Origin: Pantanalinema sp. GBBB05
GTDB lineage: Bacteria > Cyanobacteriota > Cyanobacteriia > Leptolyngbyales > Leptolyngbyaceae
Assembly: GCA_016743235.1 (NCBI GenBank)
Contig: VRZD01000044.1
Location: 1 to 54,715, forward strand
Reading direction: 5' to 3'
DNA length: 54,715 nt
Shown: positions 1-8,927 of the stretch, one piece after another
Layout of the letters: each line of letters begins with the position of its first letter
Numbering within the stretch: position 1 is the first letter of the stretch
Program-made: the position numbers and the translations under genes
Notes under the pieces: model-generated
What the model was told of the DNA's origin: nothing
What the model saw: the letters and a program-made list of their open reading frames with translations, nothing else
The model's database searches: none

Positions 1-520
1 CGATTGTCTGGTTTCAACTCCTCAAACAGATCCGAATAAGCAAAGATGTTGCCGCACAACACGGGTTTGAAATTGTTCTCAAATCATTGCCCAGCTTGGT
101 TTATTGGGAGAGGTGCAAGATCTGAGTAGCCCAAATTAAACGTAGCCGTAACGCATCAAATCCTTTAACAGCATGGGTTACGCTATCGCTAACCTATCCT
201 ACGAAAAGCCGTGTTTATTTATGACCATCTACTTATAACTTGCCAATTTGCTACAAGACTAGCGATCACTCGTCCCTCCACTGACAACCTGCGATCGGGT
301 TCAGATCACAGTCAAGAGCGCAGACAAGCCGACAAATTTGGGTATAGCTTGAGAGTAAATCCTACAGGAGGGGGATTGCCTGCACCAAATTTGTTAGCCT
401 AAATTCCTGAGGTTAGTCAATTTAGTCTGTGTAGCGTTACTGGGGCATCTACAGCAGCCGAGCAGGCTGTACCCGAAAATCGCTGATCAATTCAGCTCAC
501 CATACAGTGCTGGAAACCGG
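1..520. other. Non-coding 5' edge of the window
   Basis: I see no convincing gene here. A short open frame at about 211-402 has no family resemblance and no ribosome binding site. On the minus strand bases 1 to about 80 are open and could be the edge of a gene that continues outside the window, but only some 25 residues are visible. The right end should hold the promoter and leader of the adenylate cyclase gene. Confidence 0.4.
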
Positions 521-2113
521 ATGACAGTAGTTTACGAGGCAACAAAACCCACCTGGTATCATTCACCCGGTCGCCGCTTGGCATTGGTGATTGGGGCACC
601 CGCGATCGCGCAGTTGCTCGGTAGTGCCTTCAACATTTGGTATAACTCCGTCTACGTTCAACCCCTCCTTACCCCCGGGCAGCTCTCCGTTTTCTGGCTC
701 ACGGTAATTGGGTTTAACGCCATCATCTACCCGATGGGCATGGGACTCTGGATCTGGAGTGTGCTGGCGCTCAAAGGTCCGCTGACTCAGGTATCGCGTC
801 AGCAAGCGATCGCCCCTGAACGCCTACTGCGGGCACGCCAACGCACGATTAATTTACCCTGGTGGGGAATTACGATCGCGGGTAGCCTATGGTTTTTATG
901 CATTCCAGTCTTCCTGCTCACCCTGGTTCTGGCTCCTGGAAGCCTCAATCCCCAATTATTCTGGGATTTGCCCATATCATTCACGCTCTCAGCGTTAATT
1001 GCCACCACCCATAGCTTCTTTGCCATTGAGCTGTTGGTGCAGAAGCTACTCTACCCCGTGCTATTTCAGGATGTGCAGCCCTATCGCATCCCTGGCACAT
1101 TCCCACTATCGCTGCGTTGGCGGGGATTAGTTCTGGCATTTTGTGGCAGCATTTGCCCCATCTCATCGTTGCTTCTGCTGATGCTTGCCCCCCATGCCTG
1201 CACCCTCAAAGATACGTGGTTCGCGATCACCGTGGGCAGCCTGGGCATTATTTTTAGCCTGACGAGTACCTGGATGGTGGGTCAACTGGTCGTCGAGCCG
1301 ATTCGGGAATTGCAACGGGTAGCGATGGCGGTTGCCAGCGAGAATTTGCAGATTCGGATCAATTCCCTCCATGCCGATGAATTTGGCTCGTTGATTGAAG
1401 AAGTCAACCATATGATCGACGAGTTGCAAGAAAAACAAGTGTTGCAAGAAACCTTTGGTCGGCATGTGGGCGAACGTGCGGCTGTCCACATTCTCCAACG
1501 TGACCCAAGTTTAGGGGGAATTGAGCAAGAACTAACGGTATTATTTGCCGACCTGCGGAACTTTACCCAACGCTGTGCTACCCAACCGCCGCAGGAAATT
1601 GTCACTCTGCTTAACCTATTTCTGACGGAAATGGTAGAGATCGTCGAGCAGCGCTATGGCGGCATGGTGAATAAGTTTCTGGGCGATGGCTTTATGGCTC
1701 TATTTGGTGTGGGTGATGCGGCAAATGGGCATCCTACCCAGGCAACTGCCGCCGGACTAGAAATGCTCCATAGCCTGAAAACCATTAATCAACATCTTGC
1801 AGACCAGGGGCAAGCTCCCCTAGAGATGGGCATTGGTATCCACACGGGCATGGCGGTTGTGGGGAGTATTGGCTCCAGTCGTCGGCTAGAGTACACCGCG
1901 ATCGGGGATACGGTGAATGTGGCAGCTCGGGTAGAGTCGTTAACCAAAGAGGTGGGAGAACCCCTGTTACTCACCGTGCAGACTCAACAAGCCTTGTCTA
2001 CTCACTTTGTCACAGAGCCTCTGCCACCCCAGTTTGTCAAAGGACAGCCTAAAGCATTAAAAGTGTTTCGTCTGGTGCATCCCCTGCCTCAATCAGAGGT
2101 CACAGGTTTGTGA
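521..2113 (+). CDS. Membrane-bound class III adenylate cyclase with HAMP domain
   Basis: Predicted to make cAMP from ATP at the inner face of the plasma membrane. The N-terminal ~270 residues hold about six hydrophobic segments, followed by a HAMP linker (around VEPIRELQRVAMAVASEN) and a C-terminal cyclase domain (about residues 330-520). Metal-binding Asp residues lie in VLFADLRNFT and KFLGDGFMALFG. The Lys before LGD and the Asp of YTAIGDTVN are those expected for adenine rather than guanine, and the Asn/Arg pair in VNVAARVE is present, so the domain should be active. Its last 25 bp overlap the convergent queF gene. A cNMP-binding-domain gene lies about 1.2 kb downstream, but a link between the two is only inference. 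Confidence 0.9.
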   Translation: MTVVYEATKPTWYHSPGRRLALVIGAPAIAQLLGSAFNIWYNSVYVQPLLTPGQLSVFWLTVIGFNAIIYPMGMGLWIWSVLALKGPLTQVSRQQAIAPERLLRARQRTINLPWWGITIAGSLWFLCIPVFLLTLVLAPGSLNPQLFWDLPISFTLSALIATTHSFFAIELLVQKLLYPVLFQDVQPYRIPGTFPLSLRWRGLVLAFCGSICPISSLLLLMLAPHACTLKDTWFAITVGSLGIIFSLTSTWMVGQLVVEPIRELQRVAMAVASENLQIRINSLHADEFGSLIEEVNHMIDELQEKQVLQETFGRHVGERAAVHILQRDPSLGGIEQELTVLFADLRNFTQRCATQPPQEIVTLLNLFLTEMVEIVEQRYGGMVNKFLGDGFMALFGVGDAANGHPTQATAAGLEMLHSLKTINQHLADQGQAPLEMGIGIHTGMAVVGSIGSSRRLEYTAIGDTVNVAARVESLTKEVGEPLLLTVQTQQALSTHFVTEPLPPQFVKGQPKALKVFRLVHPLPQSEVTGL

Positions 2114-2526
2114 TGTTCCACTTCCACGGTCATGTAGACATTGCCCCGTGGATTAAAATTCCCTTTGATCTTGATCGATAAGGGATCACACGCCGCGATG
2201 AAGTCATCCAAAATTTGATTCACCACTTCTTCGTGGGAAATGTAGCGATCGCGGTAACTGTTGATATACAACTTCAAGGCTTTTAACTCCACCACCCGCT
2301 GATCGGGAACATAGGTAATGTCGATCGTCGCGAAGTCGGGATAGCCGGAAAAAGGACACTTGCAGGTAAATTCTGGCAAGGTAATATGAACATCGTAACG
2401 GCGACCAATGCGGGGATTGGGAAAGGTAATTAACTGCCCTTCAGCGATCAAGCGTTCACCATATTTCACCTCTGATTCGGAGATGCCAGCGCTTGCCGCC
2501 GTAGGTTGAGGAGGGGATTGAGTCAT
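2089..2526 (-). CDS. queF: NADPH-dependent 7-cyano-7-deazaguanine (preQ0) reductase
   Basis: QueF reduces the nitrile of preQ0 to the aminomethyl group of preQ1, a late step of queuosine synthesis for tRNA wobble position 34. At 145 residues it is the short, unimodular (YkvM-like) type. The nucleophilic Cys is in KCPFSGYPDFAT, and the QueF signature continues with ELKALKLYINSYRDRYISHEE, which holds the substrate-binding Glu/His region. It starts at ATG 2526 and its 3' end overlaps the end of the convergent cyclase gene by 25 bp. No other queuosine gene is nearby. Confidence 0.93.
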   Translation of the reverse strand: MTQSPPQPTAASAGISESEVKYGERLIAEGQLITFPNPRIGRRYDVHITLPEFTCKCPFSGYPDFATIDITYVPDQRVVELKALKLYINSYRDRYISHEEVVNQILDDFIAACDPLSIKIKGNFNPRGNVYMTVEVEHHKPVTSD

Positions 2527-2683
2527 AGGGGGGTCGCACCAGGAAAAGTCAAAACAACAGCTAGCATCCGCACCGGGGCAAATGCCAACTTTTTGATCTT
2601 AAGCAGCTTGAGGGGATTTGGGTAGATGTAATGGTTTGTTACATTGCAGTACAGTAGAGCAGTCACCTATCCCCACCCCGTTC

Positions 2684-3370
2684 ATGCTGACCGCCCTGTT
2701 ATTTGACCTGGATGGCACCCTCGCCGATACTGATCCGATTCACTTTCAAACCTGGCAAGCCGTGTTGCAAGAGTATGGTCTGGAGATCGATCGCCCGTTT
2801 TATCAAGCGAATTTCAGTGGTCGGCTGAATGCGGCGATTATTCAAGATTTGTTGCCACAGTTATCCCCCGCAGCAGGGGAAGCGCTGGGTCTGTACAAAG
2901 AAGCCGAGTTTCGCCAGCGATCGACCACTGGGTTACAACGGCTGGCAGGACTGACCAAATTGCTCACCTGGGCAAACAATCGCGCCCTCCAGCAAGCTGT
3001 GGTGACAAACGCGCCGATCGCCAATGCGGAATTTATGTTGCAAGTGCTGGGTTTGGTAGAGCAGTTCCCGATCGTCATCCTGGGGGAGGAATTGGAACGG
3101 GGCAAACCTGACCCCCTGCCCTATCAAGTGGCATTAGACCAGCTCGGAGTTCCAGCAACCGCCGCCTTAGCGTTTGAAGATTCGCCTTCGGGGATTCGGG
3201 CGGCTGTAGGAGCAGGCATTACTACGATCGGGATGGCGACGACCCATTCTGCCCAAGAACTTTATGCGGTTGGTGCCAGTCTGGTCGTTCCTGACTTTGC
3301 CGATCCACAATTAATCGAGTTACTAGAGCGATCGCTCCAGCCGAGCTTAGCTACTTCAGCCGCCCTTTAA
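2684..3370 (+). CDS. HAD-superfamily phosphatase/phosphomutase (CbbY-like)
   Basis: A 228-residue HAD hydrolase of the beta-phosphoglucomutase/phosphoglycolate phosphatase subgroup. Motif I is FDLDGTLADTDP right at the N terminus, motif II is VVTNAP, a GKPDPLPY segment carries the motif III Lys, and the motif IV acids sit in FEDSPSGIRAA. The frame is open from 2618, but the ATG at 2684 places motif I at the usual distance from the start, so I prefer it. The substrate cannot be read from sequence. The 3' end overlaps the convergent cNMP-binding gene by 15 bp. Confidence 0.85.
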   Translation: MLTALLFDLDGTLADTDPIHFQTWQAVLQEYGLEIDRPFYQANFSGRLNAAIIQDLLPQLSPAAGEALGLYKEAEFRQRSTTGLQRLAGLTKLLTWANNRALQQAVVTNAPIANAEFMLQVLGLVEQFPIVILGEELERGKPDPLPYQVALDQLGVPATAALAFEDSPSGIRAAVGAGITTIGMATTHSAQELYAVGASLVVPDFADPQLIELLERSLQPSLATSAAL

Positions 3371-3895
3371 TCGGCGTAACAACCAGTCCAGGCGAGTCCG
3401 GGCAAGACTGACGCTATCTTTAGCATCCTGTCCTAATTCATCCTCTGGCAGCTCTAGTTCCATCGTTTCATCGCCACTGGCACTCAGTCGCTTCATCGTT
3501 ACCCGCAAGCGATTGGAGAGAAAAATTGCCAGGGCACAATAAAACCGAGAGGCAAATGCCTTATCCTGCCGCAACTTCATGGCTAACTGGTGTCTGGGAA
3601 TTGCCAGGACGATCGCATCATCTTTTGCCGTGACCGTGGCTGATGGGGAACGAGTATCGATAAACGACATTTCGCCCACAATCTCACCACTCGACAGGAC
3701 GGCTAATTCGCGATCGTTGGTGGCAGCGGCAGTCACACTTAAGTTGCCTTCCAGCAGAATATATAACGCAGTCAGGGGTTGGCCTTCATGGATTAGCACT
3801 GTTCCGGCGGGAATTTCCTCACGGTTGCCAGTCTCCAACATCCAATCGATGTCATCATCATCGAGTTCGCCCAAGATGAACAGTACTTTTTTCAT
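3356..3895 (-). CDS. Cyclic-nucleotide-binding-domain protein (Crp-like fold, no DNA-binding domain)
   Basis: The protein of about 179 residues is mostly one cNMP-binding beta-roll: EEIPAGTVLIHEGQPLTALYILLEGNLSV, then GEIVGEMSFIDTRSPSATVTA, where the phosphate-binding cassette has G-E-M-S and RSPSATV. There is no helix-turn-helix; the tail is charged and helical. The frame is open to 4012, but the ATG at 3895 is preceded by an AAGGA-like site about 7 nt away and an AGGAGG further up, so I start there. It may be a stand-alone sensor of cAMP or another small molecule. The nearby adenylate cyclase is a possible but unproven partner. Confidence 0.8.
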   Translation of the reverse strand: MKKVLFILGELDDDDIDWMLETGNREEIPAGTVLIHEGQPLTALYILLEGNLSVTAAATNDRELAVLSSGEIVGEMSFIDTRSPSATVTAKDDAIVLAIPRHQLAMKLRQDKAFASRFYCALAIFLSNRLRVTMKRLSASGDETMELELPEDELGQDAKDSVSLARTRLDWLLRRLKGG

Positions 3896-4038
3896 GCTTG
3901 TATCCTTTGCCTCCTGCCCCCACGCTAACTGAAATTCCTGTTGAGGCACCGTGACTTCATTCCTTTGTACCCGAAATTTCACCTTGCTAACCGCAATCCA
4001 GAGGAAAATCACCCGATCGAGTTGGGAATTGCGCGTCG

Positions 4039-5178
4039 CTAAGGTTCCACTAGTTGCCGCACGAGGGTCGCAATCTGTTGCGCACTATCTGGCACCGCCA
4101 GCTGCTTGGCTTGTCGCGCCATTTCTGCCAACTTCTGGGACCTACTATTGCCATCCGGGTGCTGGAGTAGTTTGGCGACTTCCGTGGTGAGGAACTCCGG
4201 GCTGAGATTGGCTTGGGGGTACAGTAAAGCCGCTCCAGCATTCGCGAATACCTTGGCGTTGTAGGTCTGATGATCTTCTGCCGCAAAAGGGTAGGGAATC
4301 AGAATGGCAGGAGTTCCTGTTATAGCCAGTTCTGTTAGTGTTCCGGCTCCGGCTCGGCTGATCACGAGATCGGCACGTTGAAACAGCCCTGCCATGTTGC
4401 TGTAAAACGGGAGCGGGAAGTAATGAGGATGCTGGAAGGACTTGGCATCTGGATCATTCTCTCCGGTTTGATGCACAATCCAGATTCCTTGCTCCAGCCA
4501 AACAGGGGCACATTGACGAATGAGTTTGTTCACGCCGACTGCACCCTGACTGCCACCAACCACCACTAATAGGGGCACCTGCTCGGGAATGGGTAAATCA
4601 CTGAGTTGGGCATCAGCCGTCAAGAACTGCGATCGCACGGGAGTTCCCACCCAAAAGGTTCGCTTGGCTCGGGGTAGATACTGGGTGGTAATCTTAAAGC
4701 CGATCGCCACCAGGCTACATAACGGACTGAGGAGGCGGGTCACTTTTCCGGGTAGAGCATTGGATTCATGCAAAATTACGGGTAAACCGAGCGATCGAGC
4801 GGCTAATACAGCGGGAGCCGCAATATACCCACCCGTCGTCAACACAGCCTGAAATTTGCCCCGATTCAAGATTTGCCGAACTCGCAGAATCGATCGCAGT
4901 AGCTTCCAAGCCACCCGGATCATATCTAAACCACGTTTCTGAAAGCCCTCAACTGGCACTGTCAGCAAGGGGTATTGGTCAGGCACAAGCTGATTTTCCA
5001 GGCGATCGGGGACACCCAGCCACTCAATTTGATAGTCTGGCAATTGTTCAGCCACCGCCAATGCTGGAAAAACGTGGCCACCTGTGCCACTGGCAGCAAT
5101 TAATAGCCGGGGAGGCGTTTTTTGAGCTATGATCACCCCGGATTTGGCGAACGGACTAGAATCAGATACATCACTCAC
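4039..5178 (-). CDS. murG: UDP-GlcNAc:lipid I GlcNAc transferase (MurG)
   Basis: MurG adds N-acetylglucosamine to lipid I on the cytoplasmic membrane face, giving lipid II for peptidoglycan. The N-terminal glycine loop SGTGGHVFPALAVAEQL, the HESNALPGKVTRLL segment, the second glycine loop GGSQGAVGVNKL and the UDP-binding motif VISRAGAGTLTEL followed by PFAAEDHQ are all present. At 379 residues it is a little longer than usual because of an N-terminal extension of about 20 residues. The start codon is GTG at 5178; no good Met lies nearer the first motif. Confidence 0.95.
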   Translation of the reverse strand: MSDVSDSSPFAKSGVIIAQKTPPRLLIAASGTGGHVFPALAVAEQLPDYQIEWLGVPDRLENQLVPDQYPLLTVPVEGFQKRGLDMIRVAWKLLRSILRVRQILNRGKFQAVLTTGGYIAAPAVLAARSLGLPVILHESNALPGKVTRLLSPLCSLVAIGFKITTQYLPRAKRTFWVGTPVRSQFLTADAQLSDLPIPEQVPLLVVVGGSQGAVGVNKLIRQCAPVWLEQGIWIVHQTGENDPDAKSFQHPHYFPLPFYSNMAGLFQRADLVISRAGAGTLTELAITGTPAILIPYPFAAEDHQTYNAKVFANAGAALLYPQANLSPEFLTTEVAKLLQHPDGNSRSQKLAEMARQAKQLAVPDSAQQIATLVRQLVEP

Positions 5179-5309
5179 GGGTCATCTCTCAGACGTTAGA
5201 TCTGGATACCATTTGCAGATCCTACCGCAAACCCTTTAACCCATTCATGGTTTGCCGTTGATTGTTTGAGTTCGTTGCCCACTCCCCATCCCGTCTACAG
5301 GTTACTTTC

Positions 5310-6191
5310 ATGCTAAAGTCACGCTTTCACCAGCCGATCGCCCGCTATCTTGGGATGAAGTCTCCATTGCCCCTACCGTTACTATCCATGCGAGGCTGGC
5401 GGGTTAACCTGTTTGCATTGGGGATGGCGCTGGCGATCGGGAGTAGCTTCCAGGTGCAACGGGTGAACGCTGATAGCCCTGAGACGGCCCCAGCCGACTT
5501 GAAGAATGTCCTGACTCAGATAGATACAGCAGCCAACAGCCGGAATCTGCAGGGAGTGATTAGCTTCTATAGCCCTAACTTTACGCACTCCGATGGGCTG
5601 ACTCCAAAAACTCTCCAACAGTCGTTAAGCCAACTCTGGCAGCGCTACCCAAATCTGAAATATCAGACTGAATTAGTTTCTTGGCAGGCAGAAGGGAATG
5701 CGATCGTCGCAGAAACGTTGACTCGCTTAACGGGGACGCAAAAAGTTGGCGATCGCACATTTAAACTCACGTCCGAATTACGGGCTCAACAACGCCTAGA
5801 GGGACAGAAGATTGTGCGGCAAACCATTCTGGGTGAGCGCAGCGAAATTACTTCTGGAGAGCAACCTCCTACCCTACAACTGACATTACCGACTCAAGTT
5901 AAAACTGGTCAGGACTTTGCCTTTGATGCGATCGTGCAAGAGCCGTTAGGGGAAGATCTACTGCTGGGGGCTGCGTTGGAAGAATCGATTAAGCCGTCTG
6001 GCTACCTGAACCCCACGACCGTTGATCTAGAGCCACTCTCTGCTGGCGGTATCTTTAAATTGGGTCGTGCCCCAGCTAAACCCGATAACCGCTGGATTTC
6101 AGCCGTGGTTGTCCGGCATAACGGTATGACGATCGTAACTCAACGCTTACAAGTGGTCGATCGCAATCAACCGACGAAAACTACTAATTAG
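5310..6191 (+). CDS. Exported protein with NTF2/SnoaL-like domain
   Basis: About 293 residues. A hydrophobic segment near residue 35-55 (LFALGMALAIGSSFQVQRVNADS) looks like a signal peptide with cleavage after VNA, so the protein is probably periplasmic or lumenal. Next comes an NTF2/DUF4440-like domain (LKNVLTQIDTAANSRNLQGVISFYSPNFTHSDG) and a beta-rich C-terminal half with Ig-like character. The frame is open upstream to a TTG at 5262, but ATG 5310 is the first ATG; ATG 5355 is another possible start. No enzymatic motif is apparent. Confidence 0.7.
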   Translation: MLKSRFHQPIARYLGMKSPLPLPLLSMRGWRVNLFALGMALAIGSSFQVQRVNADSPETAPADLKNVLTQIDTAANSRNLQGVISFYSPNFTHSDGLTPKTLQQSLSQLWQRYPNLKYQTELVSWQAEGNAIVAETLTRLTGTQKVGDRTFKLTSELRAQQRLEGQKIVRQTILGERSEITSGEQPPTLQLTLPTQVKTGQDFAFDAIVQEPLGEDLLLGAALEESIKPSGYLNPTTVDLEPLSAGGIFKLGRAPAKPDNRWISAVVVRHNGMTIVTQRLQVVDRNQPTKTTN

Positions 6192-6217
6192 TAAACTTGA
6201 CTATTTCCTCACCGGAG

Positions 6218-6254
6218 GACAGGGAGAGGAGTGTTGCTAACCTCCTCTCTGTTC
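6218..6254. terminator. Bidirectional hairpin between convergent genes
   Basis: An imperfect inverted repeat (GACAGGGAGAGGAG and CTCCTCTCTGTTC) with a loop of about 10 nt lies in the 79-bp gap between the convergent NTF2-like and sugar porter genes. There is no long T-run after the stem, so its action as a terminator is inferred from place and structure. Confidence 0.45.
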
Positions 6255-6270
6255 TGTACTGGGGAGTGAG

Positions 6271-7674
6271 TTAACTCATTTGCTCTAGTTCTTTGCCGCG
6301 AGTTTCCTTTACCAGGAACAAGACAAAGAAGAGAGAGATGGCAGCGGCAGTGGTATACAGCCCATAGGCGAAGCCTAAGCCAATATCTTTTAAGGGTGGG
6401 AAGCTGGTAGAGACAGCAAAGTTGGCAATCCATTGAGCGGCTGCCGCAACGGATAGGGCAGCTCCGCGAATCCGGTTGTTAAACATTTCGCCTAACAATA
6501 CCCAAACGACGGGACCCCAGGAAAAGCCGAAACAGAAGACATAGAGGTTAGCCGCGAACAACGCAATAATGCCAGAGTTGCCTGTCAGGGTGGGATTTCC
6601 GGCAGCATCTAGAGTGGCACTACCGAAGATACTGGCGAGTGTTCCTAAGGTCAGCGTCATGCCGATCGAGCCGAGAATCAACAAGGGTTTGCGACCGATC
6701 TTATCGACAAAGGCGATCGCGACTAATGTCGTCACAATGTTAGTAATACTGGTGATGACTGTGATCCAGAGTGAGTCCTTCTCAGAGAAGCCAACGGCTT
6801 GCCACAACACACTACTGTAGTAAAAGATCACATTGATCCCAACTAATTGCTGCAAGACAGATAAGCCGATGCCGACCCAGACGATCGTCAGTAGCCCATG
6901 CCGTCCGGCTAAATCAGATAAACGGGGTTTGCGTTCCCGCAAGACGGTGTCGCGAATTTCTGCCACCTTCGCTTGAATATCGCCACCGAGTAACTTAGCT
7001 AACACAGTAGCGGCTTCCGGTTCGCGTCCTTGGGCGACTAGATACCGAGGTGACTCCGGAATCATCATCGCTCCCACCCCATAGGCGATCGCGGGTGGAA
7101 CTTCGGTGAGGAACATCCACCGCCAAGCTGGAGCGCCAAACCAGAACGGAGCGGTCGCTGACCCAGCACCAACGGCAATAAAGTAATCACAGAGTAAGGC
7201 GAAAAAGATGCCAACGACGATGGCTAATTGTTGTAGTGAGCCTAACCGTCCCCGTAAGTGAGCGGGAGATACTTCGGCGATATATGCCGGAGCAATCACA
7301 CTGGCGGCTCCAACGGCTACCCCACCAATCCAACGCCAAACCATAAAGTCCCAGATGCCGATCGCAATCCCCGATCCGACCGCACTAATGAGGAAAAAGC
7401 CTGCTGCCACAATCATGGTCTTTACCCGCCCGTAGCGATCGGCGACTTGTCCAGCAAAGAAGGCTCCCACAGCGGAGCCAAGTAACGCTGAAGACACGGC
7501 TAAGCCAATCTCGACGCTGGTGGCTTGAAAAGCATTGCCTAAGGCGCCAACGGCACCATTAATCACGGCAGTATCAAACCCAAATAAAAATCCGCCAATA
7601 GCAGCAACTAATGCCAGCATCAAAACATAGGATGTTTTGGGCTGACTCCTAATTGTTTCCTGTTGAATTGTCAT
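6271..7674 (-). CDS. MFS sugar porter (glucose/galactose:H+ symporter type)
   Basis: A 12-helix major facilitator of the sugar porter family, 467 residues. Hallmarks are the inter-helix 2-3 motif GQVADRYGRVKTM, the PESPRYLVAQGRE motif after helix 6, a QQLVGINVIFYYSS segment in helix 7, DKIGRKPLL between helices 8 and 9 and the C-terminal VKETRGKELEQM. It probably imports a hexose, as the cyanobacterial GlcP-type carriers do; the exact sugar cannot be told. It is transcribed alone, with a ~700-bp non-coding region upstream. Confidence 0.88.
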   Translation of the reverse strand: MTIQQETIRSQPKTSYVLMLALVAAIGGFLFGFDTAVINGAVGALGNAFQATSVEIGLAVSSALLGSAVGAFFAGQVADRYGRVKTMIVAAGFFLISAVGSGIAIGIWDFMVWRWIGGVAVGAASVIAPAYIAEVSPAHLRGRLGSLQQLAIVVGIFFALLCDYFIAVGAGSATAPFWFGAPAWRWMFLTEVPPAIAYGVGAMMIPESPRYLVAQGREPEAATVLAKLLGGDIQAKVAEIRDTVLRERKPRLSDLAGRHGLLTIVWVGIGLSVLQQLVGINVIFYYSSVLWQAVGFSEKDSLWITVITSITNIVTTLVAIAFVDKIGRKPLLILGSIGMTLTLGTLASIFGSATLDAAGNPTLTGNSGIIALFAANLYVFCFGFSWGPVVWVLLGEMFNNRIRGAALSVAAAAQWIANFAVSTSFPPLKDIGLGFAYGLYTTAAAISLFFVLFLVKETRGKELEQMS

Positions 7675-8372
7675 TGGTATAGTTCCATTTCAACGCCAAA
7701 TGAAGTGCAGCAAATTTGATTAATTCCGTGTGAGGAACTAACCAAGAAACTTGCTATAGGAGTACTAAGACAAATGAATGATGGTTGTTGTCACCGTAGA
7801 TTGGGTGATAGCGCAACGGATGAGCGATCGCAATCTGCCGATTCGCTGCAACAACTGCATCCAAATGCTGGAGTTAAGAATGAGAGCAATATAAATTTAT
7901 GTCATGCCTTCTCATATACCCATTAATGTCTCGCTCTGACTGGGGTACTGGCATCCGCCTTGAGGACTAGAGCTTGGTAATTGCAAGGAAACGTAAGGTT
8001 TAGCAAATTAAGTTTATGAGTTTAGTCAAGCGATCGTCTCTAAAGACACGATGTTAACGACTACTGTTTGATTGCGGTTGCGGATCCTACGGAAGGACGA
8101 TCGCCCCAAGTAAAATGTTGGTCATCACAATTGAGTTGTTGCTGCTCACAATGGCGTTGTCAGTTGATCAAATTGCAGTGTGACTGCGGATTATACGGAA
8201 TGTAGAAGCCAACGATTGAATTGCGATCGCTGCAAATACTAGCGCTCTTACTAACAGGTCTAATGATCTGCTGAAGTCAGAAGCTCAGCCGCAAAATATC
8301 AGGTTTTTCCTGAGTGTCATTCTGCTAGGCTCTCAGTAGACTAAGCGTATTGTTATCTGCTAGGTCTGCAAT
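7675..8372. other. Non-coding divergent intergenic region (~700 bp)
   Basis: No gene was found between the sugar porter and the small conserved protein. It contains several HIP1-like GATCGC sites, a pair of near-identical 16-mers at 8079 and 8185, and a 9-bp direct repeat TCTGCTAGG at 8321 and 8356 just before the next start codon. It should hold both divergent promoters. Confidence 0.5.
8079..8200. repeat. Pair of near-identical 16-mers in the divergent promoter region
   Basis: TGCGGATCCTACGGAA (8079-8094) and TGCGGATTATACGGAA (8185-8200) differ at two bases and are 106 bp apart, about ten helical turns. Paired regulator sites are one explanation; chance is another. Confidence 0.35.
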
Positions 8373-8747
8373 ATGCCGTCATTAATCCCCAATCGTCGTC
8401 TATCGCCTCAACAAATTAACCAGGATATTGAAGCTTTGAATGGATTAGGGGCAATTCCCTTTTACACAACAAATCGCGTCGAAGCGACTCCTGAAAGCTT
8501 ACAAGCGGCATATCAAAGAATGGTTACCCAACAACAGAATGAGGTCGAAAAACAAGCGACGGCACGAGCGGCGGCTGATTCAGCTCGGTTAGCCGAATGG
8601 CAGTTTCATCAAGCTGTTCTAGCGATGAAAGAAGTAGTACGGGGACAGTTTGGTTCTGATAGTAACGAAGCTCAATCGATCGGCTTGAAGAAGAAATCGA
8701 ATCGCAAGCGTCCTACTCGCACCAAAGTGGCTGCGATCGCGAGTTAA
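8373..8747 (+). CDS. Conserved hypothetical protein, 124 aa
   Basis: A soluble, Gln/Ala-rich, largely helical protein with a basic tail (KKKSNRKRPTRTK). The central region (VTQQQNEVEKQATARAAADS) is likely coiled coil. I do not recognise a domain of known function. It is followed by a strong terminator, which supports it as an independent monocistronic gene. Function unknown. Confidence 0.6.
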   Translation: MPSLIPNRRLSPQQINQDIEALNGLGAIPFYTTNRVEATPESLQAAYQRMVTQQQNEVEKQATARAAADSARLAEWQFHQAVLAMKEVVRGQFGSDSNEAQSIGLKKKSNRKRPTRTKVAAIAS

Positions 8748-8780
8748 TTAGTTTGTTTGGGTGTCCTGACTCTTAGCATT

Positions 8781-8827
8781 ACCCTCTGATCGCTGTCACC
8801 CGGTTCATCGATCAGAGGGTTTTCTTC
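8781..8827 (+). terminator. Rho-independent terminator
   Basis: A perfect 12-bp inverted repeat, ACCCTCTGATCG and CGATCAGAGGGT, with a 16-nt loop is followed by TTTTCTT. It lies about 35 bp after the stop codon of the 124-aa gene. Confidence 0.85.
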
Positions 8828-8927
8828 TGCATTAACCGCCATCTAGAGCTGATTTTTCCTCACCACAGCAAATTCTCAGTTTCTATAATCGAACAGGCTG
8901 AAATTCGTCTGAGGGTTCGAGGCTGAT

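Noticed and set aside
1..80. Open minus-strand frame running off the left edge (contains a GNIFAYSDLFEEL-like stretch)
   Set aside because: Only about 25 residues are visible, with an in-frame stop just upstream and no start codon or ribosome site that would make it a gene end.
211..402. 63-codon frame upstream of the adenylate cyclase
   Set aside because: No ribosome binding site, no family resemblance and atypical amino-acid make-up; treated as chance.
7752..7770. AGTACTAAGAC half site upstream of the sugar porter
   Set aside because: It has the GTAC half only and does not fit the LexA consensus.
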